Assembly: GCA_026874595.1 (NCBI GenBank)
Contig: CM049318.1
Location: 1,983,741 to 2,047,740, forward strand
DNA: 64,000 nucleotides
Origin: Sipunculus nudus
Lineage: Eukaryota > Annelida > Sipuncula > Golfingiida > Sipunculidae
Direction of reading: 5' to 3'
The notes below the pieces were generated by a model. That model did no database searches. It was not told the DNA's origin and saw only the letters and a list, made by a program, of their open reading frames with translations. This document shows positions 22,155 through 31,768 of the stretch, piece after piece. Numbering within the stretch: the first letter of the stretch is position 1; each line of letters opens with the position of its first letter. Both the position numbers and the translations under genes were made by a program.

Positions 22155-23752
22155 GAGTCGCCCGTGATCATTCGTGGGAGAACACGGGGTCAGGTTATAA
22201 AATTCCCACAACAAACGTATGTACTGATAATGTCCCTCTTGTAGGTGAAACACAGGTTGTTGACATGTTTGCAGATGGTATTAACTGCCAGGGTCTTTTA
22301 GATACAGGTTCCCAGGTCTCTACCATTGCTCAATGGTTTTATGAAAAACACCTCAACCCGTCAGACTTAGTCCCTGTGGAGGAGATGATGGATCTCCGGC
22401 AACTGGACGGCCAGCAGGTAGAGTACTGTGGTATCATCGCTGTTGACCTTAAATTTCCTGAAATAAATTCATCTCAGACATTCTCTGTGCCAGTATTGGT
22501 AATGAAAAACACCCATTTCAATGCCAGTGTTCCATTTATAATTGGTACGAATGTGCTAAACTCTTGTTTAAATTTTCTTCAGACAAATGCTGGTCCAAAT
22601 TTTATTCAAAGTTTACACATGCCCCAACCATGGAATATTGCTTTTAAATGTTTGACAAACAGGGAAAAGAAATCAGTGAATAAAGGAGGTTATGTATTAT
22701 CCACCAAGTCTACAGTAATACCTGCCCACAGTGATGTTACTATAAATGGTTTAACCAGAGGTTGTACAACAGGCAAGACCCTTGTTATAACTGATGTGAA
22801 TGTTCTCCACAGGTTACCAACTGGATTGGTTCTACTACCTTGTGTCCAAGAGCTTGATTTGTCGGTAGGTACAAGTCACAGAATTCCAGTACAGGTCAGG
22901 AACTTAACATCACATTCCATCATTATTCCATCAAAAATGATACTCTGTAACATACAAGAAGCTAGCCTTGTAACCCAACTGACACAATCACCTGACCCAT
23001 CTGATCAACAATTCTTAACCATGTTCAAATTTGGTCAAGATTTGTCACAATCTGAATCTGAACAACTACAACTTCTGTTGCTTAAATGGAAACACATATT
23101 TTCCTTAAGTAATACAGATATTGGTCACACCAGTGTAGAAAAACACCGTATCGTGTTGACTAAAGATGAACCATTTAGAGAGCGATATCGTCGCATCCCT
23201 CCACAATTATATGATGAGGTAAAACAACATCTGAAAGAAATGCTAGAGTCAAAAGTAATTAAGGAGAGCAAAAGTCCGTTTGCTAGTCCAGTAGTCCTTG
23301 TCAGAAAACCTGACGGAACTCTTCGTTTCTGTATTGATTATAGAACCCTGAATAGCAGAACTGTTAGAGACGCTCATTCCTTGCCAAGAATCGATGAAAC
23401 CTTAGATTCTTTGATTGGCGCTCGTTACTTTTCCTCTCTAGATTTGAAGTCTGGTTACTGGCAGGTTGAGTTAGCCGAAGAAGATAAAGATAAAACAGCT
23501 TTTACAGTAGGTCCTCTCGGTTTTTATCAATGGGAAACCATGCCATTCGGCTTGGTGAACGCCCCTGCCTGCTTCCAAAGACTGATGCAGAAGACTATGG
23601 GTGATCTCCATTTAAAAGAATGTCTTCTCTATCTTGACGATATAATCGTATTCTCTACCTCCTTTGAAGAACACCTAAAATGCTTGAATAACATCTTTCA
23701 GCGTCTGCATGACGCAGGCCTAAAACTAAAAGTGCCAGCTGATGCAAGATAA
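22109..23752 (+). CDS. pol: Pol N-terminal part: aspartic protease and reverse transcriptase (prematurely ended)
   Basis: Open frame in the -1 frame of Gag; translation should enter by frameshifting at 22145-22151, not at the nominal first Met. The protease has LLDTGSQVS with catalytic D65 and G67, consistent with the retropepsin D-T/S-G motif. The reverse transcriptase begins around residue 355 with conserved blocks SPFASPVVLVRKPDG, FCIDYRTLN, FSSLDLKSGYWQ and the catalytic YLDD at 508-511. The frame then ends at 23752, just after LHDAGLKLK, inside the RT. The rest of the RT is open in another frame from about 23730, so a net change not divisible by three separates the two pieces. This copy is probably unable to make full Pol unless the break is a sequence error. 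Confidence 0.85.
   Translation: MPCQTRQKRENPKKLRVARDHSWENTGSGYKIPTTNVCTDNVPLVGETQVVDMFADGINCQGLLDTGSQVSTIAQWFYEKHLNPSDLVPVEEMMDLRQLDGQQVEYCGIIAVDLKFPEINSSQTFSVPVLVMKNTHFNASVPFIIGTNVLNSCLNFLQTNAGPNFIQSLHMPQPWNIAFKCLTNREKKSVNKGGYVLSTKSTVIPAHSDVTINGLTRGCTTGKTLVITDVNVLHRLPTGLVLLPCVQELDLSVGTSHRIPVQVRNLTSHSIIIPSKMILCNIQEASLVTQLTQSPDPSDQQFLTMFKFGQDLSQSESEQLQLLLLKWKHIFSLSNTDIGHTSVEKHRIVLTKDEPFRERYRRIPPQLYDEVKQHLKEMLESKVIKESKSPFASPVVLVRKPDGTLRFCIDYRTLNSRTVRDAHSLPRIDETLDSLIGARYFSSLDLKSGYWQVELAEEDKDKTAFTVGPLGFYQWETMPFGLVNAPACFQRLMQKTMGDLHLKECLLYLDDIIVFSTSFEEHLKCLNNIFQRLHDAGLKLKVPADAR
22145..22209 (+). promoter_or_regulatory. -1 ribosomal frameshift signal: slippery heptamer plus predicted H-type pseudoknot
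   Basis: The heptamer A AAA AAC (22145-22151) is in the Gag frame, directly before the Gag TAA at 22152-22154. It fits X XXY YYZ. Pol is open in the -1 frame. After a 9-nt spacer, CCCGTG (22161-22166) pairs with CACGGG (22183-22188). The loop sequence GTGGGA (22174-22179) pairs with TCCCAC (22204-22209), with one more G-U pair possible. Loops would be 7, about 2-3 and 14-15 nt, which is feasible for an H-type pseudoknot. Confidence 0.85.
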
Positions 23753-26468
23753 AGTAAAATACCTAGGACATATAGTCTCAAAAGAAGGTATACATACTGA
23801 CCAGAGTAAAATCAGCGCTCTTAAAGAATGGCCTATACCTAAGTGTGTCAGTGATGTACGCCGTTTCTTGGGCTTTGCGAGTTTCTATCGTAGATTTGTC
23901 CCTGGATTTGCTAAAATCGCAAAACCATTACATGACTTACTGAAAGGCCACCATATTCAGAATCAAACAAAAACCAGTAATCGTACCAGAAAGAAAGTTC
24001 CACCTCAAACAATCTTTAACTGGTCAAATAACCACCAACTAGCATTTGATCAATTAATAGGACTACTATCTTCTGCTCCTGTACTAGCGTTTGCAGATTT
24101 CTCTCGTCCGTTTATTGTTCATACTGATGCAAGTTTTGATGGGATCTCTGGTATTCTGTACCAAGATCAAGATGGCCAGAAAAGACCAATAGCTTATGCG
24201 AGCCGAAGCCTAACACCATCAGAGTCTCGGTACCCTATTCATAAGTTAGAGTTCTTAGCTTTAAAGTGGTGTGTAACCGATAAATTTAAAGAATATCTGT
24301 ATGGATCACGGTTCACAGTGTTCACTGATAACAATCCTCTAACTTACATAATGTCCTCCGCAAAATTAGATGCAACAGGTCAAAGATGGGTATCTGAATT
24401 GGCTAATTACGACTTTAATATTCAATATAAAGCCGGCAAGCATAACATCGACGCCGATGCACTTTCGAGAATCCCTCGGCTTCTAGCAGAAAAGAAAAAC
24501 CACAATCAATGTATTACCAATGATGTAGTAAAAGCTGTTTGTCAATCAGTGACCATACCATCACCTGTAATATGTAGTCTTTCTTGTGACCAATCCAAAG
24601 CTGTTCCATCCACGGATCCTGTCAATTTGCTCGGACAAACACGATTAAACGTAGCAAAGGAACAACTTCTGGATTCGAATCTGAACCCATTCATTGTCCA
24701 TTTCAGAGACGGTAAGGTCATAAACAAGAAAGACTTGACTCATCCTGATCAAATAATTCTTTTCAGATGTATAGATAGCCTTGTGCTGCGGGATGACTTA
24801 CTCTATCGTAAACGAACACTGAACGGCAAAATTCAGTATCAAATGGTAATACCTAGCAGTTTGCGACAAGTCGCTTTATCTGGCATTCATGACGATGTTG
24901 GGCATCTAGGTCGTAATCGGTCTGTCCATCTAGCCCATGACCGATTTTACTGGCCAAAAATGTCTAAAGACATAGATTCATACATTAAGAATTGTCCACG
25001 CTGTATAAGGCGGAAGTCCCCTCAAGCAAAAGCTCCTTTAGTACCTATAACATCCACACAACCAATGGAGCTCCTATGTGTCGATTATCTTAGCCTTGAG
25101 CCATCTACAGGTGGAATTGAAAATATTCTGGTCATGACCGATAATTTCACACGCTACGCTATGGCAGTTCCTTGTCGCAATACTACGGCAAAGACTACAG
25201 CTAAAATACTATTTGACACATTTGTCCAACATTATGGCTTTCCAGCCCGCATCCACAGTGATCAGGGCAGACAATTTGAATCTAAAATCATCAAAGAACT
25301 ATGCAGACTAGCTGGTATCCATAAATCACGATGTACACCGTACCATCCAATGGGGAATGGGCAAACCGAAAGGTTTAACCGTAGTTTAATCAGTATGTTG
25401 GGTACTCTTGAGGAAGAGAAAAAGAAAAACTGGAAAGAATATGTCAGTGCTTTAACTCATGCCTATAATTGTACGAAAAATGATGCAACCGGTTATACAC
25501 CTTTCTATTTAATGTTCGGTCGACATCCACGCCTCCCTATTGATCTAGTACTTGGGACCAACAACAATCCTAACCATCAAAATTACAACACATATGTTTC
25601 CGATCTAAAAGACCAACTTTCTTCTGCCTATGATATTGCTCAACGTGTCTCTTTATCATCCAGGTATCACCACAAACGATTGTATGATAAACGTGCTCGC
25701 AATGCGGTGCTGGGTATTGGTGATCACGTCTTAGTACGAAAGGTAGGGATCATTGGGAAACAGAAACTGGTCGATAAATGGGAAAAGCAGGTGTATGAGG
25801 TATTGGAACAACCCAATAAGGATATTCCAGTATATGTTGTTCGCCCCTTGGGTGATAAAAAGCGTACTCGCACTCTGCATCGCAATCTGATCCTTCCATA
25901 TACAGGATTGCCCGTCGACCCTACACAAAAACCAGTTTCCACAACACACAAACCAATCATTACATCATCAGTGTCAGGGTCGGAAGACTCATCAACAGAT
26001 GACGACCCCATTTTCACTATAACTCCAAATAATCGTCCCCACATGAGTAGTTCTGAGGATGTGAGCGAGTTGCATTTAGAACTTGAATTATCGGATGATA
26101 CAGATGATGATGCAATTGCGTCTGATCACTCTAATACATACCTGATAAATGGTTCTACTGATGATTGCAATGCAAATGTTGATACCGTAAATACTACAGG
26201 TCTTGATGATGACGTCACTGGTGTGTTAAACGATGACGCCAAAGGTGATAATGACAATATATCACAACTACACGATGACCATGACGTCATCTCAAGTCAT
26301 GATCATAATAATGATGGTATAATAGCGCCCCAGTATCTGATCAGAGTGGGGATCCGGATGTTAATCCAGTACGTAGATCTACCCGAGAACGACGTATGCC
26401 AGAACGTTTTGGGGACTATGTACTTAACGGGTGATAATATTTTTAAACAAGTGCATGTGTTAACATAA
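23742..26468 (+). CDS. pol: Pol C-terminal part: RT connection, RNase H and integrase
   Basis: 908 codons open, overlapping the previous frame by 11 bp. It starts within the RT (KYLGHIVSKEG) and continues to RNase H (FIVHTDASFDG with D129, E170, D196 and DADALSR). The integrase follows: an HHCC zinc-binding segment (H383, H388, C418, C421) and a catalytic core with D448, D507 and E543, which has the D-x35-E spacing of retroviral-type integrases. A GPY/F-like module precedes RTRTLHRNLILPY around 645-700. The C-terminal 200 residues are Asp/Ser rich. The Met at 23742 is only the first internal Met; no initiation signal is visible. Confidence 0.88.
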   Translation: MQDKVKYLGHIVSKEGIHTDQSKISALKEWPIPKCVSDVRRFLGFASFYRRFVPGFAKIAKPLHDLLKGHHIQNQTKTSNRTRKKVPPQTIFNWSNNHQLAFDQLIGLLSSAPVLAFADFSRPFIVHTDASFDGISGILYQDQDGQKRPIAYASRSLTPSESRYPIHKLEFLALKWCVTDKFKEYLYGSRFTVFTDNNPLTYIMSSAKLDATGQRWVSELANYDFNIQYKAGKHNIDADALSRIPRLLAEKKNHNQCITNDVVKAVCQSVTIPSPVICSLSCDQSKAVPSTDPVNLLGQTRLNVAKEQLLDSNLNPFIVHFRDGKVINKKDLTHPDQIILFRCIDSLVLRDDLLYRKRTLNGKIQYQMVIPSSLRQVALSGIHDDVGHLGRNRSVHLAHDRFYWPKMSKDIDSYIKNCPRCIRRKSPQAKAPLVPITSTQPMELLCVDYLSLEPSTGGIENILVMTDNFTRYAMAVPCRNTTAKTTAKILFDTFVQHYGFPARIHSDQGRQFESKIIKELCRLAGIHKSRCTPYHPMGNGQTERFNRSLISMLGTLEEEKKKNWKEYVSALTHAYNCTKNDATGYTPFYLMFGRHPRLPIDLVLGTNNNPNHQNYNTYVSDLKDQLSSAYDIAQRVSLSSRYHHKRLYDKRARNAVLGIGDHVLVRKVGIIGKQKLVDKWEKQVYEVLEQPNKDIPVYVVRPLGDKKRTRTLHRNLILPYTGLPVDPTQKPVSTTHKPIITSSVSGSEDSSTDDDPIFTITPNNRPHMSSSEDVSELHLELELSDDTDDDAIASDHSNTYLINGSTDDCNANVDTVNTTGLDDDVTGVLNDDAKGDNDNISQLHDDHDVISSHDHNNDGIIAPQYLIRVGIRMLIQYVDLPENDVCQNVLGTMYLTGDNIFKQVHVLT

Positions 26469-26855
26469 GTATGTTTAGGATAAGTTCCTTGACTCGTTCT
26501 GAGATTTGACGGGTCAGTGATATCATTATACGATTGTTTTTTTTTTTTTGCGTATGCTGACTTTCTCCACTGCCACCAGTTTCTGGGTTTTTCACTTTCA
26601 TATATATATACCTCATGTGAACATAATGTTCCAATATAAACATCTATCCGAAATCCTACTAGAGGCCGTCCACTGCTAATGCTGTCATGCGCGACCTATC
26701 ATTCTTTGCAGTTAGTGTCGGGACGCCACTTCTCTACTGGAGGGAGCGTTTGGTATATGGTGTGGATGATGTGCTGTTGGTATGGTGTGGTGGATCTGAT
26801 ATAATTTTTTTTACCTAACTTTTCTCGTACATTAATGTCGGGTCGACATTTTTTC
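26469..26855 (+). other. Untranslated stretch between integrase and polypurine tract
   Basis: About 390 bp with no open frame of note, so there is no envelope gene. Confidence 0.7.
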
Positions 26856-26869
26856 AAGTAGGGGGAGGA
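26856..26869 (+). other. Polypurine tract of the Gypsy element
   Basis: AAGTAGGGGGAGGA directly precedes the TG of the 3' LTR and would prime plus-strand DNA synthesis. Confidence 0.85.
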
Positions 26870-27646
26870 TGTAACGGCTCCGATAACACGTATTAAAATA
26901 TCAGGTATAACTGAATTGCCTGGCAGGTATCATATCATCAGCTTGGCCTAACTGGTCAATGAATTGCCCCGCAGTTGCCTTGGTTGCCTTGTTTGCTTGG
27001 TTCCTCATTACTCAACCGGTTTTCCGTTGTTCCTATTGTTTTCATTCGGACAATGACACGGACCGCGACGCGAACCCTGCCAAGCCTCAGTCTCGTGACA
27101 TAGAGAACTTGTCAGTATTCGTTCTCTGCTTGGCAGGTAAGGACCGTTTTTACTAAACTCTTAAACTGCGATAAACTCTATCATTTAGCCAATTCATTAC
27201 TTTCAGTATATCACGTACGTACTATCATGTAAACTGTATATTCCATATTCTAATTGCACACGTTACTGGTAAATTCATACTTGTTGTACGCATGGATATT
27301 TGTATTCATGGTAATATGCAACGATATCTTAAAATGTGGTTCCTAAATATATAGGCTCATTTGTATAATATGTAATGTGTTTTCTTGTGTAATGAATACC
27401 AAGAAATGTGCAAATGTATATTCTGTATATTCATGCCATTTATTGTATTTTTGCACCATATAGAAATGTTTATATGAAATGTTTGATGGGAGTATTCGTT
27501 CTCTGCTTGGCAGGGACTCCGGCTTGGAGGACTCCAGATTTGTATATATATACGACTGAATAAACACTTTTATATATATACCTCGCCTTGCCTCGCTTTA
27601 CACTCACGCCGGGTGACTTTGGCTCTTGCCGGGAACACCCGTTACA
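26870..27646 (+). repeat. 3' LTR of the Gypsy element
   Basis: 777 bp, identical to the 5' LTR except T for A at 27246 and C for A at 27582. The polyadenylation signal AATAAA is at 27559-27564. It is followed by the TAAA duplication at 27647-27650. Confidence 0.95.
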
Positions 27647-27710
27647 TAAATATTACTTTTAAATATTCTAATAATACTGATGTTAAAAGGAATATGTATA
27701 CAAAACCCAC

Positions 27711-27843
27711 CCGGTGGGCGCAGCACGCAAATAATGTCCTTCTGATAAATGGCCTTCAGTGCTTTCAATCTGCTTCTCTTCATGGCCTTGCAAAATTCCT
27801 GCGTTGCTTAAGTCAGCCGTTTTTCAAAATCGCAACTTATCAT
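27711..27843 (-). pseudogene. RecQ-like pseudogene exon 1 (start to Walker A)
   Basis: On the minus strand an ATG at 27843-27841 opens MISCDFEKRLT, then an in-frame TAA, then QEFCKAMKRSRLKALKAIYQ and DIICVL. RecQ proteins have an x-x-Q-L-x-A-L-x-A-I block about 10 residues before the Walker A P-T-G-x-G-K-S. The last bases encode P-T-G in a frame reached by a 2-nt excess, and end CCACCGG|GTGGGT. That phase fits exon 2, which continues with the G-K part. The exon lies on the opposite side of the retrotransposon from exons 2-4. Confidence 0.55.
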
Positions 27844-27849
27844 TTTGTC

Positions 27850-30478
27850 AATCTCCCTCGCACATTACCATTGACAGACCGTGTTGTCAACTGACAACTC
27901 CTCCCAATATCGCTTAACTCCTACACGTGCTTATGTTTATATTTTCGTTCGTCAAGACTTGTCAACAACTGAAATAATAATACTCTGACCTTTAAAGTGT
28001 ATGCTTATGTTAATAAAACAAGTTAAAATAACCAATTATATGCACGAATCTCTAACTGACCAGCGGTATACTTAAGAACTATTTTCTACAGCGTAGTGGG
28101 TTAGCCGGCATACGTCCGGCGCATCACAAGACCCCCCACATGGTTGCCGTGAGGCTATTCCCTGCCTTGGAATAGCCGTGACGTCACGTGAATGATGGTT
28201 TAGGAGAATAAACGTAAATCGACAAAATTGTACGAAATTACAGTATAGCCGCCTGATTATCACGTTTATCTATATATATTTAATAGACTGGCATTTTATG
28301 TCTTGGCTTAGTAATCCCAACCATTTCGAATTCGGACAGAGTTTGTGGCCATTTGGTGATTTTAAACCTATAGGCTATATTGCCGTACGTGTTTATTTGT
28401 GGGAAATCCTACACTAGAAAGCAAATGGTTGTTGATCTAGTGACATTTAACAGTCCTGTCTCTTATATAACTGAGCAAATTAACTTTTTAATAAGATCAA
28501 TCGAGTTACCTTATAATTTAGTAATTCCATTGCCTTGAAGTCTCGCATCCGGCCAATATCACTTTATTATGTTAATTATTTTTTTTCCTGGTAAATAAAA
28601 AAGTCCCGGAGAGTTCCTTGCATTTATTGTAAACCTTAAATTACGTATTTTAATCATATCAGGTTACTACCGGTCCAGTTTTAGTATAATTGGAAATCAT
28701 AATTGTTACCTAAAAATGTATTTTACGTAATTTTTAAGAAAATCAACATGAGCTATTGAAATTAAAATAATGGAGTTTGTAAGGCAGCATTAAAGGACAA
28801 TATGACCAGTCTTCGCCGAGGCACCGAGTTAGTCAAATTACAGTTGTTCGACCTTCCTGATTTTTACTTTAACTAATAGACTAGAAGTATATGTTTTGTC
28901 TTAGTAATAACAACCATTCCAAATTCTATTTCATCTGTGGGAAAAATCCTACACTGGAGAGCGTGTCAGCCTGGGAATCATTATTTGCAGGGAGTGATTT
29001 TCCTGAAAGGTAACCTTCGATCTAACTGTGGGAAGGCAGTATAGGCCAACCAGTCCAGCTCAACAGCCACAAGGATCCGAACCTGCTGGTTTTGGTTAAC
29101 ACGGAGAACTGATTGATTTATCCGACTTAGTAAATAAACCACTAAACAAAAAGTTTAAATAACTAAAATGGCCTGCAAAAAATCTGTAAAAAAAGGAGAG
29201 CAAATGTTATGGTTAAGCCTAAACATACACTGCCATCCCTTGAGCTAAACGTGATAATTAAACAAACTAACTAAATGACTTGCCCTAAATGCAAAAAAAA
29301 AAGAAAGCTTATCCTATTCGGTGAATCTATCACCTTAGCCTCTACAGCGGCGAACTCATCTATTATATACTTGGGCAAAGTTACTATTACCAAAATTATT
29401 TTATACTGTATAGGCTTTCGTCACAAATGACAGATGCAAGTCCTATCCCTTGGCCCGCTGATGGACAAAGTAAAGTTTCTCCCGCTCTCTAACCGAAGGC
29501 AGGAAGCCGCGGATACGGCTCTGATTGGCTGACCTGTAGGGCAGCCTATTTTAACACAGTGGAGTTAATGAGTTAGTCCACTTATTGTGAAGGAGGAATG
29601 GCAGGGTGTCTTTCAGCATCTCAACATGAACAAAAACAAGTTGGATTGGGCGCAAGAGCAATTTTCCACACACTACAAATATTAAGTACGATTATAAAGA
29701 ATATGATTGTCTGTTTGGTTTTTTTTTAATGTTGTATAACCCGGGGAACTACATTGCGGCGCGATATCAGTGACGTTCCGGTGTAAATATATACAAACAA
29801 ACGTGTCACCCGGTTTAACATAAAAATATATAAAACTTTATTGTGTAAGCAGTAAGTGGTATCCATTGTGTTATAATAGTGAGACAAATGTGCAAATGTC
29901 CTATAATAAACGCTTTATATGGCCGTTTACATTAATTTAGGACTCGGTATCTAAAATAGAGTTCATATCTTTGAACAAAAATACGATTTTAACCTAAATT
30001 CTTATTGGTTATTACTTTATAGAAATTATCTTTATGATCAAAACAAACTCGTAGCCTTATCTGTTAAGTATACCTCATTTTATAATAGTGTTTTAATTAT
30101 TGGGCCCGGCCGGGTTTCTCATGTCATTTAATCATGTGAGACCACCTTTGAATAAGATGGACGCTCCTGGACGTCCATGCAGTGCCACCAGTAACCTTCA
30201 TTATAAACCAAAAGCCCACTCTAAGCATGGAATAAAGAGGTGGCGGCACCTGTCGTCATTTGGAGAGACCATGCCTTCAATAGACTTGTACCCAATGCAT
30301 CGAAACACCCTCTGCTTTCATATGGTGTTTTTGGTAACTATTTGTTCCATTAAGAAGGGTGTCCTCTCTCACTGATCACTTTTTCCCTGGATGCTTGTGA
30401 ATATGCTACCCTTTGGTGATTCATTTTGCCGAGGTTATTTTTAATAATGTTGGTTACAAATCTGCATAATGTTGCTTA
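27850..30478. other. Intergenic stretch with a local duplication, no supported gene
   Basis: A segment near 28270-28430 is repeated in diverged form near 28875-28970 (shared GTCTTAGTAAT and GGGAAAxATCCTACACT). A hairpin GGCTATTCC/GGAATAGCC followed by TGACGTCACG lies at about 28151-28198. A 43-codon frame starting at 29598 (MAGCLSASQHEQ) follows a GATTGGCTGA (CCAAT-type) motif and could be a first exon, but nothing else supports it. The 91-residue frame at 30100-30375 has no recognisable motif. Confidence 0.4.
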
Positions 30479-30479
30479 A

Positions 30480-30518
30480 ACCCAGTCTCTTACACAGACA
30501 CACGGTGGCGCTCCGCAA
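30480..30518. repeat. Possible inverted-repeat arm (left), partner near 33085-33160
   Basis: CCCAGTCTCTTACACAGACA and then CACGGTGGCGCTC resemble the reverse complement of 33085-33160 (GAGCGCCACC, GTGTCTGTG, AGACTGGG), with about 20 extra bases in the right copy. This may be an older element into which the 31222-32727 element inserted. No target duplication is seen. Confidence 0.35.
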
Positions 30519-30894
30519 CCCCCAGTCTATTGGAGCCTGTGGAAGAGGCCAGCTTAATCCTGGCGTAAACTTGGATGTAATATGTTAAAATATACTTTCA
30601 CATTTGATATCGAATGTATCCAGTATAGACCCTCACATGAAGAAAAATTACAGTTTAATTTAAGCAATATCTTGTATTCAAAAACGGCCACCTTTAGATA
30701 TGTTAAGCAAACATTTAGGTAAAGCTCTGCATATATTTTATTATAATTAATTATGGCACTTGTGTGCCACTTATGCTCAGCACCAAAATTGATAATTTTA
30801 AACTGGATAGCATAATATTATAGAGTTTAGCAGAGTACTACAATTATAATTCAAAAGTGCACTTTATGACTCTGTACTAAGTTATACTTTTATT

Positions 30895-31165
30895 TATTAT
30901 CTCCGCAAAGGGATGGGGATAATGTTTATGCCCTCGTTCGTTTGTTTGTTAGTAGCATTACTCAAACAGTTATTTACGGATTTTGATTAAGATTTCAGGA
31001 CAGCTCAACAATGATACATAGGAACAACTGATAAAATTTTAGGGTGATCCGGATCACCATATGGATCCAGGATTTTTAAAGGTAAAATGCTGCATTTCTG
31101 GCAATGTGATATGAGCTGCCTTGGTTGAGGTCGGCACTCTCTGAGTGCAAATTACTAGATTGATT
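30895..31165 (+). repeat. Dispersed interspersed repeat (CTCCGCAAAGGG type)
   Basis: The run TCTCCGCAAAGGGATGGGGA, a TTTGTTTGTTAGTAGCATTA block, GGATTTTGATTAAGATTTCA and GGTGATCCGGATCACC follow the plan of a repeat common in many marine animal genomes. The GTGATCCGGATCAC segment is a perfect palindrome. Assignment is from memory of the pattern. Confidence 0.4.
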
Positions 31166-31221
31166 AGTTGTTGTCATATTTTAGCACACAGGATTAACCA
31201 TACTGCAAAATCATAGAAATT

Positions 31222-31693
31222 GAATATGGTCGATTTCGGCCGCCGACGATATCGGCCGCGGGCGCCCACCGGGCAATCATTTCGGTCGCAACACCGACGA
31301 TGCCTCTGCTGGGCCCTGAATCTGGTCAGTCAACCATATCGGCCGCGACTTGGGCGGTGGGGCACCATTTCGGCCGCCGGTCTACCTCATTACTTCAAAC
31401 ACGGTTTCATCATAATTAGAACGAGCTTATATTCAACCAGAAATATGATGGACTTAATAAAAATATATATTTATTCAAAATATGATTAGTCATATTTATA
31501 AGAAACATGCGTAAGTAAAATATCAAATTACAACACACGTACTTGCATTGAATAAATACTTTGTCCTGTAACTTCGTTCACAAATTGATGTACATTCATG
31601 AAAGGATAGAAAATCAGGTTTAAAATGTCGTGACGTATTTGAAGCAATCGTCTAAAGTTTAATTAATAGGCACTACTAAAAAATTATTATTAA

Positions 31694-31768
<75 letters not shown>

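Larger units (their letters stand above)
19226..27646 (+). mobile_element. Ty3/Gypsy LTR retrotransposon, 8421 bp, recently inserted
   Basis: Two 777-bp LTRs (19226-20002 and 26870-27646) begin TGTAACGG and end CCGTTACA. They differ by two substitutions that I can see (19602/27246 and 19938/27582), about 0.26 percent. The 4-bp TAAA is duplicated at 19222-19225 and 27647-27650. Order inside: primer-binding site, 838-bp leader, gag, protease, reverse transcriptase, RNase H, integrase, polypurine tract. RNase H before integrase places it in Ty3/Gypsy and not Copia. No envelope frame is present between the integrase and the 3' LTR. Pol carries a frame break near 23735-23752. The element lies in the first intron of the RecQ-like pseudogene, in opposite orientation to it. 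Confidence 0.95.
16425..27843 (-). pseudogene. RecQ-like DNA helicase pseudogene, four exons, split by a Gypsy element
   Basis: Four minus-strand exons at 27843-27711, 18078-17908, 17487-17232 and 16611-16425 read in order as the first RecA-like domain of a RecQ-family helicase. They give a LKALKAIYQ block, Walker A, the VVVVSPLTGLIKDQL block (motif Ia), EVHCIAEW (motif II region) and TATAT followed by ANIKYE (motif III and domain end). Splice phases are compatible at all three joins (2, 1 and 2). The gene is broken: a 2-nt excess just before Walker A, frame changes in exon 2, in-frame stops in exons 1, 3 and 4, and the motif II aspartate replaced. The Ty3/Gypsy element at 19226-27646 sits in its first intron. 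The C-terminal helicase half was not found. Confidence 0.7.

Noticed and set aside
23725-23755. Programmed frameshift inside the reverse transcriptase
   Set aside because: No slippery site of known type at the break, and codons for conserved RT residues appear to be missing, so a deletion is more likely.
26469-26869. Envelope gene in the young Gypsy element
   Set aside because: Fewer than 400 bp remain after pol and no open frame is present.
30100-30375. 91-residue plus-strand protein
   Set aside because: No domain, no splice context and no conserved motif; kept only as an unassigned stretch.
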